64,000 bases of DNA from Delftia tsuruhatensis (lineage in GTDB: Bacteria > Pseudomonadota > Gammaproteobacteria > Burkholderiales > Burkholderiaceae_C), in NCBI RefSeq assembly GCF_903815225.1, contig NZ_LR813084.1, positions 4,134,501 through 4,198,500 on the forward strand, written 5' to 3'. Shown in pieces: positions 16,978-26,266 of this stretch. The number at the start of each line of letters is the position of its first letter. The stretch's first letter is position 1. The notes below the pieces were generated by a model that worked only from the letters and a program-made list of their open reading frames with translations, did not search any database and had not been told where the DNA came from. The position numbers and the translations under genes are program-made.

Positions 16978-18075
16978 ATGCCTTCCCGCTTCGCGCCAGA
17001 ACCCACCTTCCGCCACGACCAACCCCAGCGCACCGCCGTGCTGCTGTGCAACCTCGGAACGCCCGACGCCCCCACGGCCCCGGCCGTGCGCCGCTACCTG
17101 GCACAGTTCCTGGGCGACGACCGCGTGGTCGAGATCCCCAGGATCGCCTGGTGGCCCATCCTGCACGGCATCATCCTGCGCACACGGCCGGCCAAGTCGG
17201 CCGCCAAGTACGCCACCGTCTGGCACGAGAAGGACGGCTCCCCCCTGCAGCACTGGAGCGCGCGCCAGGCCTTGCTGCTGCGCGGCTGGCTGGGCGAGGC
17301 CGGGCACAACGTGCTGGTGCGCCATGCCATGCGCTACGGCAACCCGTCCATCCCCAGCGTGCTCGATGCCCTCAAGGCCGAGGGCGCCACGCGCATCCTC
17401 ATCCTGCCGCTGTACCCGCAGTACTCGGGCACGACCACGGCCAGCGTGTTCGACGCCGTCTATGACTGGGCCCGCACCCAGCGCCATATTCCCGAATTGC
17501 GCTTCGTCAACCGCTACCACGACGACGCTTCCTACATCGACGCACTGGCCCAGCGCATCGAGGCCCATTGGCGCGGCAACGGCCGGGGCGAGAAACTGGT
17601 CATGAGCTTTCATGGCGTGCCCGAACGCACGCTGCACCTGGGCGACCCCTACCACTGCGAATCCCGCAAGACCGCGCGCCTGCTGGCCGAGCGCCTGGGC
17701 CTGTCGCCCTCGCAATACCTGGTGACCTTCCAGTCGCGCTTCGGCAAGGCCAAATGGCTGGAGCCCTATACCGAGCCGTCGCTGATCGAGCTGGCGAAAA
17801 GCGGTGTCAAGCGCGTGGACGTGGTCTGCCCCGGCTTCACCAGCGACTGCCTGGAAACGCTGGAGGAAATCAGCCAGGAAGCGCGCGAAGCCTTCCTGCA
17901 TGCGGGCGGCGAGCAGTTCGAGTACATCGCCTGCGTCAACGACAGCGCGCCCTGGATCACGGCGCTGAGCCGCATCGCCCAGCAGCATATGCAGGGCTGG
18001 CCCACGCAGAAGGCGCCGCAGGCCGCACTGGACGCCAGCCTGGAGCGCGCCAAGACCGTGGGCGCACAGCGCTGA
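16978..18075 (+). CDS. hemH: ferrochelatase
   Basis: A 365-residue protohaem ferro-lyase that inserts ferrous iron into protoporphyrin IX, the last step of haem b synthesis. Family features: AVLLCNLGTPDAPTAPAVRRYL at the start, LPLYPQYSGTTTASVFDAV, the catalytic histidine in VMSFHGVPERTL, YLVTFQSRFGKAKWLEPYT and the acidic metal path VVCPGFTSDCLETLEEI. Length and motifs are complete. It stands alone. Confidence 0.97.
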   Translation: MPSRFAPEPTFRHDQPQRTAVLLCNLGTPDAPTAPAVRRYLAQFLGDDRVVEIPRIAWWPILHGIILRTRPAKSAAKYATVWHEKDGSPLQHWSARQALLLRGWLGEAGHNVLVRHAMRYGNPSIPSVLDALKAEGATRILILPLYPQYSGTTTASVFDAVYDWARTQRHIPELRFVNRYHDDASYIDALAQRIEAHWRGNGRGEKLVMSFHGVPERTLHLGDPYHCESRKTARLLAERLGLSPSQYLVTFQSRFGKAKWLEPYTEPSLIELAKSGVKRVDVVCPGFTSDCLETLEEISQEAREAFLHAGGEQFEYIACVNDSAPWITALSRIAQQHMQGWPTQKAPQAALDASLERAKTVGAQR

Positions 18076-18221
18076 GGCCGTTCTGCATCTTCTGCGCCGC
18101 GCCATATAACCCTGCCTCATGAGCAGAATGCATAAGCGTCTTTGTATATAGATGCTGCAAGCGGGACAATTGCACTCCAGTTGCTTGTTCCGCCGGTCTT
18201 CCATGATCGGCCCCAGCCATC

Positions 18222-19196
18222 ATGACCAAGACATTTTCCCCTGCTCTGCGCCTGGCAGCCCCGCTGCTGGCGCTGGGCCTTGCCTGCACCGCCTTCGGCA
18301 CGGCCCACGCCGCCGAACCCCTGCTCACGCCCGCAGGCGTGCAGGCAGCCGCCGGCCAGGACGTCGTGCGCATCATCGACATCCGCGACCCCAAGGCCTA
18401 TGGCGAGCGCCACATTCCCGGCGCGCTCAACGCCCCCTACGGCAAATGGCGTGGCCCCGCCACCAACCCCGGTGAACTGCCCGAGCTGCCCAAGCTCACC
18501 GAACTCGTGCAGTCCCTGGGGCTGACGCCCGCCACCCACGCCATCGTGGTCTCGTCGGGCGCAGACGCCACCGACTTCGGCGCGGCAGCACGCGTGTACT
18601 GGACGCTCAAGCTGCTGGGCCTCAAGGAGCTGTCCGTGCTCAACGGCGGCATGAAGGCCTGGAACGGGCAAAAGCTCCCGCAGGACAACGCGGCCGTCAC
18701 CGTGGCCCGCAGCAGCTATCAGCCCCAGCTCGACACCAGCCTGATCGCCACGCGCGAGGACGTGGGCCAGCATGTCAGGCTCAGCAACGCTGCATTGGTG
18801 GACTCGCGCCCCGACGCCTTCTACCAGGGCAAGACGCGCGCGCCTGCAGCCAAGCTCTCGGGCACGCTGCCCGGCGCGCAGCAACTGGACTTCAACCAGT
18901 GGTTCGTGCCCGGCACTTCCACCTTTGTCGATACGGCCACGGCCAAGCAGATCGCGGCCAAGGTCAAGCGCGAGCAGGGCCAGGACATGGTGGCCTTCTG
19001 CAACACCGGCCACTGGGCGGCCACCGACTGGTTCGGCCTGTCCGAAGTCGCGGGCCTGCCGGGCGTCAAGCTGTATGCGGGCTCCATGGTGGACTGGACG
19101 CAGCAGGCCGATGCGCCGCCCATGGCCAACCAGCCCGGCCGCGCCGAATCCCTGGCCTACGACGCCAAACAATGGTGGGAAAAAAAGTTCAAGTGA
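18222..19196 (+). CDS. periplasmic tandem-domain rhodanese (thiosulfate sulfurtransferase-like)
   Basis: A 324-residue exported protein with a signal peptide ending at GTAHA and two rhodanese domains. The N-terminal domain (VRIIDIRDPKAYGERHIPGALNAPY) has Ser in place of the catalytic loop cysteine (VVSSGADATDFG), so it is probably structural. The C-terminal domain carries Cys in VAFCNTGHWAATDWF. Such proteins move sulfane sulfur from thiosulfate to an acceptor. The next gene encodes a YeeE-type thiosulfate transporter, 98 bp downstream, supporting a joint role in sulfur acquisition. Confidence 0.9.
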   Translation: MTKTFSPALRLAAPLLALGLACTAFGTAHAAEPLLTPAGVQAAAGQDVVRIIDIRDPKAYGERHIPGALNAPYGKWRGPATNPGELPELPKLTELVQSLGLTPATHAIVVSSGADATDFGAAARVYWTLKLLGLKELSVLNGGMKAWNGQKLPQDNAAVTVARSSYQPQLDTSLIATREDVGQHVRLSNAALVDSRPDAFYQGKTRAPAAKLSGTLPGAQQLDFNQWFVPGTSTFVDTATAKQIAAKVKREQGQDMVAFCNTGHWAATDWFGLSEVAGLPGVKLYAGSMVDWTQQADAPPMANQPGRAESLAYDAKQWWEKKFK

Positions 19197-19294
19197 CCGC
19201 GTAATTGATCGCACAAGTGATCGCGGAGTGGACCACGGCAGGCAGTGAGCGCCATCGTCGCGCCCTGCCTGCCACACAACAAGAAAATCCAGAT

Positions 19295-20392
19295 ATGAAA
19301 CGACTTCCTCTTGCGGCCATCCTGGCCGTTTTCTTTGGCTGGCTGCTGTGGAGCGTCTCGGTGCGCCAGGCCGCGCTGTTCGCCGTGGGCCTGGGCCTGG
19401 GCGCGGTGCTGGCCGGCAAGCGCTTCGGCTTCACCACGGGCTGGCGCATGCTGATCGAGGACAAGGACGCCAGCGGCGTCTTCGGCCAATTGCTGCTGCT
19501 GGCGCTGGCCGCCGCGCTGGCCATGCCGCTGCTGGGCCACTATCCCGAACTCACGGCCGCGCTGGGCCCGCCCAGCATCAGCCTGCTGGTGGGCGCCTTC
19601 GTCTTCGGCCTGTGCATGCAGATCGCCGACGGCTGCGGCAGCGGCACGCTGTACAAGGCCGGCATGGGCATTCCCATGAACGCAGCCATCCTGCCCGTGT
19701 TCGCCATCGGCAGCTTCCTGGGCAGCCTGCACCTGGGCTGGTGGCTAGACCTGGGCAACACGCAGCCAGTGGGACTGGTCACCGCCTGGGGCTGGGTCCC
19801 TGCCCTGCTGGCCACTCTGGCGGCGCTGGCTGTGGTCGCGCTGGGCGTGGCCTGGTACGTGCGTGGCGCCAACGTGGCGCTCAAGCGCCCCGCCAAGCCG
19901 CTGTTCGTGCGAAAGTGGGTGGTGGGCGCCGTGCTGCTGGCCGTGCTGGCCACGCTCAACCTCGTCATCGCGGGCCAGCCCTGGGGCGTGGTCTACGGCT
20001 TCGGCCTGTGGGCCGCCAAGATCGCCAACGCCACGGGCGCCGTGGACCTGGCCGGCAACTGGTTCTGGAGCCAGCCCGGCAACGCCGCGCGCCTGCACGA
20101 GACCGTGCTGCTGGACGTGACCAGCATCACCAACATCGGCATCCTGGGCGGCGCGCTGTGGGTGGCCGCCGCCAAGCCTGTCAGCGCCAGGCCGCTGACA
20201 GGCACGCAATGGGTGGTGGCCCTGGTGGCCGGCCTGGTGCTGGGCTACAGCTCGCGCCTGGCCTTCGGCTGCAACGTGGGCGCCATGCTCTCGGGCATCT
20301 CCACGGGCAGCATCCACGGCTGGATCTGGGTGCCGCTGGCCTTCGCCGGCACCATCTTCGGCCTGCGCATCCGCCGCCACTACGGCTTCTGA
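19295..20392 (+). CDS. YeeE/YedE-family (TsuA-like) thiosulfate transporter
   Basis: A 365-residue inner-membrane protein with about 9-10 helices. The conserved cysteine motifs of the YeeE family occur in IADGCGSGTLYKAG and RLAFGCNVGAMLSGIS. TsuA takes up thiosulfate through thiol contacts at such motifs (known for the family). The ATG at 19295 was chosen because the 30-residue upstream extension has no membrane or signal character. It lies between a periplasmic rhodanese and a 57-residue cysteine protein. Confidence 0.9.
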   Translation: MKRLPLAAILAVFFGWLLWSVSVRQAALFAVGLGLGAVLAGKRFGFTTGWRMLIEDKDASGVFGQLLLLALAAALAMPLLGHYPELTAALGPPSISLLVGAFVFGLCMQIADGCGSGTLYKAGMGIPMNAAILPVFAIGSFLGSLHLGWWLDLGNTQPVGLVTAWGWVPALLATLAALAVVALGVAWYVRGANVALKRPAKPLFVRKWVVGAVLLAVLATLNLVIAGQPWGVVYGFGLWAAKIANATGAVDLAGNWFWSQPGNAARLHETVLLDVTSITNIGILGGALWVAAAKPVSARPLTGTQWVVALVAGLVLGYSSRLAFGCNVGAMLSGISTGSIHGWIWVPLAFAGTIFGLRIRRHYGF

Positions 20393-20403
20393 AAGGACCC
20401 GCC

Positions 20404-20577
20404 ATGACAAAGCAAAACACCTTGCGCGCGGTCTTCTGGGCAGTGCTCGTCATCTTCCTCGCCTGGGATCACCTGCACTCCCCGCCCGTGGACCTGCGCT
20501 TCGAGGCACCGCTGATCGCGGCCGGCTCGGGCAAGGCCGCGCAAGGCGGGCATTGCTCCATGCCGGCAGGCAAGTAG
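20404..20577 (+). CDS. small membrane-anchored protein with one cysteine
   Basis: A 57-residue ORF starting 12 bp after the transporter stop, preceded by GAAAGGA. One N-terminal helix (AVFWAVLVIFLAWDHL) is followed by a periplasmic tail with a single Cys near the end (GGHCSMPAGK). Not recognised. Position and cysteine suggest an accessory of thiosulfate uptake; this is inference. Confidence 0.6.
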   Translation: MTKQNTLRAVFWAVLVIFLAWDHLHSPPVDLRFEAPLIAAGSGKAAQGGHCSMPAGK

Positions 20578-20584
20578 ATCAGCC

Positions 20585-21580
20585 TCAGGGCACGCTGGGC
20601 GCCGGTCCATCGCCCGCCGCCTCGGCCACCGGCAGCGGCGCGGCCTCCACCTCGAAGCCCGCCGCCTGCCAGGCCTTCAGGCCGCCGACCAGGGGCCGCA
20701 CATTGGCAAAGCCCGCGCGCTGCAACTGGCGCGCCAGGCGCGCGGCGGAGATTTCGTTGGGGCAGTCGCAATAGATCACCACGCCATGCGGATGCGCGTG
20801 CTGGGGCAGCAGGTGGGCATGCAGCTCGCCGCTGTCGCGGGGGCGCAGTTCCCAGGACTGGGCGCCGGGGATGTGGCCCTGGCGGTACTGCGGCAAGGCG
20901 CGCACATCGATCACCGTGGGCTCCACGCCCTGGGCGTGCAGACCGGCCAGTTCGCGCACCGAGATGCGCGGCATGCGCAACGAACGCACCATGCGGTGGC
21001 GCTGCCACCACTTGCGCAGGATGAACAGGCCCAGGGCCACCGCCAGCAGCAGCAGGCCCCACTGGCCCAGGGCCGTGAGCACACCCAGCAGGTCCTCCAC
21101 CGTGGAGCTGAACAGCGACCCCAGGTAGACGGCCGAGCCCACCCAGATCAGCGCACCCAGGCCGTCATAGAGCACGAAGCTGCGCAGCGGCGTGCCCATC
21201 ACGCCGGCCAGTGCGCTGGCGATGGAGGCGAAACCGGGCACGAACTTGGCCACCAGCAGCGAGCGTGCGCCCCAGCGGCCATAGACGGTCTCGGTCTGGC
21301 GGATGCAGGCGTCCGGCGACAGGGAGATGCGACAGATGCGGCCCAGCACGCGGTGCCCATAGGCCTTGCCAGCCTGGTACCAGAGCACATCGGCGATCAG
21401 CGCGGCGCTCACGGCCACGGCCACCAGCCACAGCAGGCGAGCCCAGTCCGCGCCCTCCAGTGCACCGGTCACCACCAGCACGGGATAGGCCGGGATGGGT
21501 GCGCCCAGCTGCTCGACGAACACATTGAGAAAGACGATGCCGAAGCCGTACTCGCGGATCAGCTCCACCAGAAAACCCAT
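20585..21580 (-). CDS. DedA-family membrane protein fused to a rhodanese domain
   Basis: A 331-residue fusion. Residues 1-200 form a DedA/SNARE-associated family domain with about five helices and the signature FVPGFASIASALAGVMG. Residues 215-310 form a rhodanese domain (VIDVRALPQYRQGHIPGA, active-site loop VIYCDCPNEISAARLA). DedA proteins affect lipid-carrier flipping and membrane homeostasis; the rhodanese would act at the cytoplasmic face. The start follows GGAGCCTCCG. It converges on the thiosulfate group with only 7 bp between stops. Confidence 0.9.
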   Translation of the reverse strand: MGFLVELIREYGFGIVFLNVFVEQLGAPIPAYPVLVVTGALEGADWARLLWLVAVAVSAALIADVLWYQAGKAYGHRVLGRICRISLSPDACIRQTETVYGRWGARSLLVAKFVPGFASIASALAGVMGTPLRSFVLYDGLGALIWVGSAVYLGSLFSSTVEDLLGVLTALGQWGLLLLAVALGLFILRKWWQRHRMVRSLRMPRISVRELAGLHAQGVEPTVIDVRALPQYRQGHIPGAQSWELRPRDSGELHAHLLPQHAHPHGVVIYCDCPNEISAARLARQLQRAGFANVRPLVGGLKAWQAAGFEVEAAPLPVAEAAGDGPAPSVP

Positions 21581-21809
21581 CGGAGGCTCCCCTGACCAGG
21601 CGATGCCCGCACGTGGAAACGGCGCGGCTGCATCGGCCACGAATGCTAGCGCGGTGTGGACATCCGCGCCCGCCTGAGGTTGATGGGTGGCCACGCCCGC
21701 ACTGGCAACCGAAGGTATCCACCCGGCAGAAAAAAGTCGCTTTCTGGAAGACAGGCCGCTCACTAGACTGGCTCCAACGAATCGCAACCCCACGAGAAAC
21801 GGCCCCCCG

Positions 21810-23018
21810 ATGTACCCGGAAATCCTTGCGCAGGGCGATGCGCTGACCGCGCTGCGGCGCGACCTGCACGCCCATCCCGAATTGAGCTACGAAGAGGTGC
21901 GCACCGCCGGCGTGGTGGCCGAGTTCCTGCGCGCCTGCGGACTGGAGGTCACCACGGGCGTCGGCGGCACCGGGGTGGTCGGGCAATTGCGCAGGGGCGA
22001 TGGCCGGCGCCGCATCGGCCTGACGGCGGAAATGGACGCCCTGCCACTGACCGAGTCCAACCGCTTCGCCCACCGCTCCCGGGTGCCCGGGAAGATGCAT
22101 GGCTGCGGCCATGACGGGCACACGGTGATGCTGCTGGGTGCGGCCCGGCACCTGGCCGCACACGGCCGTTTCGACGGCACGGTGAACTTCTTCTTCCGGC
22201 CTGCCGAAGAGCAGGGCGCGGGCGCCCTGGCCATGCTCGACGACGGACTGTTCGAGCGCTTCGCCTGCGACGAGATCTACGGCATCCACAACATCCCCAA
22301 CATCCCCGAGGGCCACATCGGCTCGCGCGTGGGCGCCATCACCGCGGCCACGGCGCGCTTTCGCATCCGCATCACGGGGCGCGGCGGCCATTCGGCGAGG
22401 CCCCACCTGGCCGTCGATCCCATCGTGGTCGCAGCCCACCTCGTCACCGCCGTGCAGGCCCTGGTCTCGCGCATGTCCGATCCGCTGCAGCCCGTCTCGC
22501 TGGGCATTGCCCGCATCGAGGCCGGGCAGCCCGGCGCGGGCAGCATCATCCCGCAGTCCGCGGACCTGGAGGGCAGCCTGCGCTGCTACTCGGACACGGT
22601 CGCCGACAGGCTGATGCAGGACATGCGCCACATGGTCGAGCACACGGCCCAGGCCTTCCAGGCACAGGCCGAACTGAGCGTCGAGTTCGGCTACCCGGCC
22701 TCGGTCTGCGCCAGCGGCCCCGTGCAGGCCGCGCTGCGCGTGGCCGAATCGCTGCTGGGAAAGGACCGCGTGGTGCACGGACTGGAGCCCACCATGGCAG
22801 CGGACGACTTCTCCTACATGCTCCAGCGCTGCCCGGGCGCCTTCCTCTTCCTGGGCAACGGCACGGGCGAGCACCGGGGCGACTGGGAAGGCATGGGCCC
22901 CTGCGTGGTCCACAACCCCTGGTACGACTTCAACGACGCCCTGCTGCCGCTGGGCGCCAGCTTCTGGTCCGCCCTGGTCCAGGACCGCCTGCCGCCGGCG
23001 CAGCAGCGACACCCATAG
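21810..23018 (+). CDS. M20D-family amidohydrolase (hippurate hydrolase-like)
   Basis: A 402-residue metallo-amidohydrolase. Metal ligands are visible in MHGCGHDGHT (about residues 99-108), the catalytic Glu pair in FRPAEEQGAGA, and a late histidine region GPCVVHNPWYDFND. The dimerisation domain (FRIRITGRGGHSARPH) is present. Family members cleave N-acyl amino acids such as hippurate or indole-acetyl conjugates. It precedes a Bug protein and a LysR gene, so an imported amide is the likely substrate. Confidence 0.92.
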   Translation: MYPEILAQGDALTALRRDLHAHPELSYEEVRTAGVVAEFLRACGLEVTTGVGGTGVVGQLRRGDGRRRIGLTAEMDALPLTESNRFAHRSRVPGKMHGCGHDGHTVMLLGAARHLAAHGRFDGTVNFFFRPAEEQGAGALAMLDDGLFERFACDEIYGIHNIPNIPEGHIGSRVGAITAATARFRIRITGRGGHSARPHLAVDPIVVAAHLVTAVQALVSRMSDPLQPVSLGIARIEAGQPGAGSIIPQSADLEGSLRCYSDTVADRLMQDMRHMVEHTAQAFQAQAELSVEFGYPASVCASGPVQAALRVAESLLGKDRVVHGLEPTMAADDFSYMLQRCPGAFLFLGNGTGEHRGDWEGMGPCVVHNPWYDFNDALLPLGASFWSALVQDRLPPAQQRHP

Positions 23019-23054
23019 CCATCGCCCCTTCCCACCGAAAAACGAAAGCCGAAC

Positions 23055-24020
23055 ATGCCCTCCCTCGCTGCCCGCGCCCTCGTGCCCGCACTCTGTGCCA
23101 TCGCCGCCCTGACCGCCGTCGCGGCGCGCGCCGAATTCCCTGACCGCCCCCTGCGGCTGATCGTACCCTTCGCCGCCGGCGCGTCGGCCGACGTGGCCGC
23201 GCGCTTCGTGGCCACCCGGCTCAAGGACCGGCTGGGCCAGTCCGTGGTCGTGGACAACCGGCCTGGAGCCACCGGCATCGTGGCCGCGCAGGCCCTGCTC
23301 AACGCGCCGGCGGACGGCTACACGCTGATGCTGCAGTCCACCAGCATCGCCATCGCGCCCGCGCTCGGCAAGCTGTCGTTCAGCGTGCAAAAGGACCTGG
23401 CGCCCATCGCCCGCATCGCTTCCACGCCCTATGTGCTCATCGTCGGAGCCAGGTCGCCCTATCGGTCCCTGCAGGAGTTCGTCGAGGGCGCGCGCAGCCA
23501 GCCCGGCAAGCTCAGCTGCGGCACCTATGGCGTCGGCTCGCCCCCGCACATTGCGCTGGAGATGCTCAACCAGGCCGCCAGCGTGCAGGTCCTGCACGTG
23601 CCCTACCGCAGCTCCACCTTGACCGACCTGGCCAGCGGCGTGGTCGACTGCGTGGTGGAGACGCCCACCAGCGCCCTCATCCACGCCCAGGGCAAGACCG
23701 GCCGTGCACTGGGCGTGACTGCGGCCACGCCCGTCGCAGCCCTGCCCGAGGCCACGCCCATCGCCGCCCGGTATCCGGGCACCGGCGTGGACGGCTGGAT
23801 CGGCATCTTCGCGCCAGCCCGCGCCCCGGCGCCGGCCCTGACCCGGGTGCAGGAGGCTTTGCACGAGATCGCGGCCAGCCCCGAGTTCGCCAGGCTCACC
23901 GACACCATGGGACTGGTGCCTGTGCGCGGCGACACACCGCAGCAGTTCTCGGCCACGCTGCAACAGGAGCTGGCGCGCTTCGCGCGCATCGTGCAGGATC
24001 AGAAGATCAGCGCCAACTGA
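23055..24020 (+). CDS. Bug/TctC-family periplasmic binding protein
   Basis: A 321-residue secreted binding protein. The signal peptide ends near AVAARA; motifs include RPLRLIVPFAAGASADVAAR, VVVDNRPGATGIVAAQA and VLHVPYRSSTLTDLASGVVDC. It lies 36 bp after the amidohydrolase and 28 bp before the LysR gene, and probably binds the amidohydrolase substrate. Confidence 0.92.
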   Translation: MPSLAARALVPALCAIAALTAVAARAEFPDRPLRLIVPFAAGASADVAARFVATRLKDRLGQSVVVDNRPGATGIVAAQALLNAPADGYTLMLQSTSIAIAPALGKLSFSVQKDLAPIARIASTPYVLIVGARSPYRSLQEFVEGARSQPGKLSCGTYGVGSPPHIALEMLNQAASVQVLHVPYRSSTLTDLASGVVDCVVETPTSALIHAQGKTGRALGVTAATPVAALPEATPIAARYPGTGVDGWIGIFAPARAPAPALTRVQEALHEIAASPEFARLTDTMGLVPVRGDTPQQFSATLQQELARFARIVQDQKISAN

Positions 24021-24048
24021 CAGCGCCCACCGGGGAAAGGCCCGCTCC

Positions 24049-24966
24049 ATGTTCGAGTCCAGCCGCATGAAGACCTACCAGATGCGCGCCCTGGTCGCCT
24101 GCGCGCAGCACCGCAGCATGCGGGCCGCCGCCGATGAGCTGGCGCTGTCGCACTCGGCGCTGAACAAGGCGATACGCGAGCTCGAACAGGAGCTGGGCGT
24201 GCCCCTGGTCGTGCGCAGCGCACGCGGCATCGGGCTGACGCAGTACGGAGAAGTGGTCAGCGCGCGCGCCCGCAAGATCCTCGAGGACATGCGCCGCCTG
24301 CACGACGAGATCGAGCAGATTCGTGGCGGACCGCATGGCCGCATCACCGTGGCCGTCACCTCCACCATGGCCTTTTGCGTGCTGCCCCTGGCGTATGCGC
24401 GATTTCGCCGGCGCCTCCCCCAGGTCGAGGTCGAAATCCTGGAACTGTCCACCGAGCAGGTCGGCACGCAGCTGGCCGAGGGGCGCATCGACTTCGCCAT
24501 CACGCACTTCGAACTGACCCAACTGCCCGCAGGCTGCGAGTTCGCACCGCAGTGCACGGGCACGCTGGTCGCCATCGTGCGCGCGGGCCACCCGGCGCGC
24601 AAGGCCAGGCGCCTGGCGCAGCTGCTGGACTTCGAATGGGTCTATCCCAGCCAGCTGGTGATGCGCCGCGAGTTCGAAGACATCTTCAGCGGCCTGGGCC
24701 TGACGGCGCCCCAGCGCGTGATCTGCTCGCAGTCGGCCACCTTCAACACGCGCCTGGTGGCGGAGTCCGACGCCATCGCCCTGCTGTCGCGGCCTTTCGC
24801 GGCCCACCCCTGGAACAAGTCCCGCCTGCTGGCACTGGCGCTGGAAGATCCGCTGCCGCGCATCGCCCCCGGCACCGTCGTGCTGCAAGGCACCCACCTG
24901 CCCCCTGCCACCGAGCAGCTGCGCGCCGAAGTGCACCAGGTCATCGCGGAACTGGACTGGACCTAG
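24049..24966 (+). CDS. LysR-family transcriptional regulator
   Basis: A 305-residue LTTR. The N-terminal HTH (MRALVACAQHRSMRAAADELALSHSALNKAIRELEQELGVPLVVR) is complete and is followed by a periplasmic-binding-like effector domain. Unusually it is codirectional with and downstream of the genes it probably controls. An alternative ATG seven residues on (MKTYQM) is possible. Confidence 0.92.
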   Translation: MFESSRMKTYQMRALVACAQHRSMRAAADELALSHSALNKAIRELEQELGVPLVVRSARGIGLTQYGEVVSARARKILEDMRRLHDEIEQIRGGPHGRITVAVTSTMAFCVLPLAYARFRRRLPQVEVEILELSTEQVGTQLAEGRIDFAITHFELTQLPAGCEFAPQCTGTLVAIVRAGHPARKARRLAQLLDFEWVYPSQLVMRREFEDIFSGLGLTAPQRVICSQSATFNTRLVAESDAIALLSRPFAAHPWNKSRLLALALEDPLPRIAPGTVVLQGTHLPPATEQLRAEVHQVIAELDWT

Positions 24967-25137
24967 CCATGCCGCCGACCTGACGCACACGGCGCCATCC
25001 CGCCCACCAGCGGCCCCGCCACGCCACCCACCACCAAGCCGACCCACAAGCTGCGCGCAAGCGCGGGCTGGCCCTGCCCTTGCCCGGGCATCGCGAAATT
25101 CACCAACGACAAGGGCGAATGCCCAGGAGGAGAGACC

Positions 25138-26259
25138 ATGAGACAAGCCACCTTCATCATCACCCCCGCGCTGGCCCTGGCCGGACTGGGACACGCGCAG
25201 GCACAGGCGCAAAGCCAGGTCACGCTGTTCGGCGTGGTCGATGCCGCCGCAGGCCGCCTGCAAGGCTCAGGCCCGGGCGCGCAAAGCAAATGGGTGCTGG
25301 GCAGCAGCGGCGACACGCTCAGCCGCATCGGCCTGCGCGGCACCGAGAACCTGGGCGGGGGGCTCATCGCGGGCTTCTGGCTGGAAGCCGGCCTGCAAAA
25401 CGACATAGGATCGGGCTTCGGCTCCAACAGCAACAACCAGGCCAGCGGCGCCACCCCGCCCGGGGGGCTGACCTTCAACCGCCGCTCCACCGTCAGCCTG
25501 GCCGGCCCCTTCGGCGAAGTGCGCCTGGGCCGGGACTATGTGCCCACGTTCTGGAACACGCCGCTGTACGAGCCCTTCGGCGCCGGTGGCGGCATCGGCG
25601 GCAGCCTGATGTACAGCGCGGGCCTGGGCGGTATCTTCCACCCTGCGGGCACGCGCGCCTCCAACAGCATCGGCTACTTTCTGCCGCAGGGCCTGGGCGG
25701 CTTCTACGGCCAGGCCATGGTGGCGCTGGGCGAGAACGCCCCGGGCTCGGTCATCCCCGGCACCACCCTCTCCAACGCACGCGACGGCCGGCATGTGGGC
25801 GTGCGCCTGGGCTACCAGAGCGGCGGGCTCAACATGGCCATCGCCACCGGCCGCACCACCTATGCGGCGGGTGACCTGCGCGTGTCCAACCTGGCCGCCT
25901 CCTACACCTGGGGCGAAGCCCTGAACGGCTTCAAGCTGATGGGGCAGATCCAGTCCGCCTCCCTGGCAGGCATCGATGACGGGGGCTGGCTGATCGGTTT
26001 CCAGTGGCCCGTGGGCACCGGCCAGATCAAGGGGGCCTATGCGCGCTACCGGCGCGATGCCACCAGGCCGGGACCCGACCCCGTGGCCACCAAGCTGTCG
26101 CTGGGCTATGTGCACCACCTGTCCAAGCGCAGCGCCGTCTACGGGACGGTGGCGCGCATCGGCAACCGCAATGGCTCGGCCCAGGCACTGATCGGCAGCG
26201 CCACCGGGCCCGACCACGCCAGCAGCGGCGTGGAGTTCGGCATGCGGCACAGCTTCTGA
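25138..26259 (+). CDS. Gram-negative porin (Burkholderiales type)
   Basis: A 373-residue general porin. The signal peptide ends at AQAQA, the first strand is SQVTLFGVVDAAAGRLQG, strands alternate throughout, and the C-terminus is the outer-membrane insertion signal (VEFGMRHSF, ending in Phe). The loop-3 region carries VRLGRDYVPTFW. It is preceded by AGGAGGAGA. It is perhaps the outer-membrane partner for the amidohydrolase/Bug uptake route. Confidence 0.94.
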   Translation: MRQATFIITPALALAGLGHAQAQAQSQVTLFGVVDAAAGRLQGSGPGAQSKWVLGSSGDTLSRIGLRGTENLGGGLIAGFWLEAGLQNDIGSGFGSNSNNQASGATPPGGLTFNRRSTVSLAGPFGEVRLGRDYVPTFWNTPLYEPFGAGGGIGGSLMYSAGLGGIFHPAGTRASNSIGYFLPQGLGGFYGQAMVALGENAPGSVIPGTTLSNARDGRHVGVRLGYQSGGLNMAIATGRTTYAAGDLRVSNLAASYTWGEALNGFKLMGQIQSASLAGIDDGGWLIGFQWPVGTGQIKGAYARYRRDATRPGPDPVATKLSLGYVHHLSKRSAVYGTVARIGNRNGSAQALIGSATGPDHASSGVEFGMRHSF

Positions 26260-26266
26260 CGAGGGG

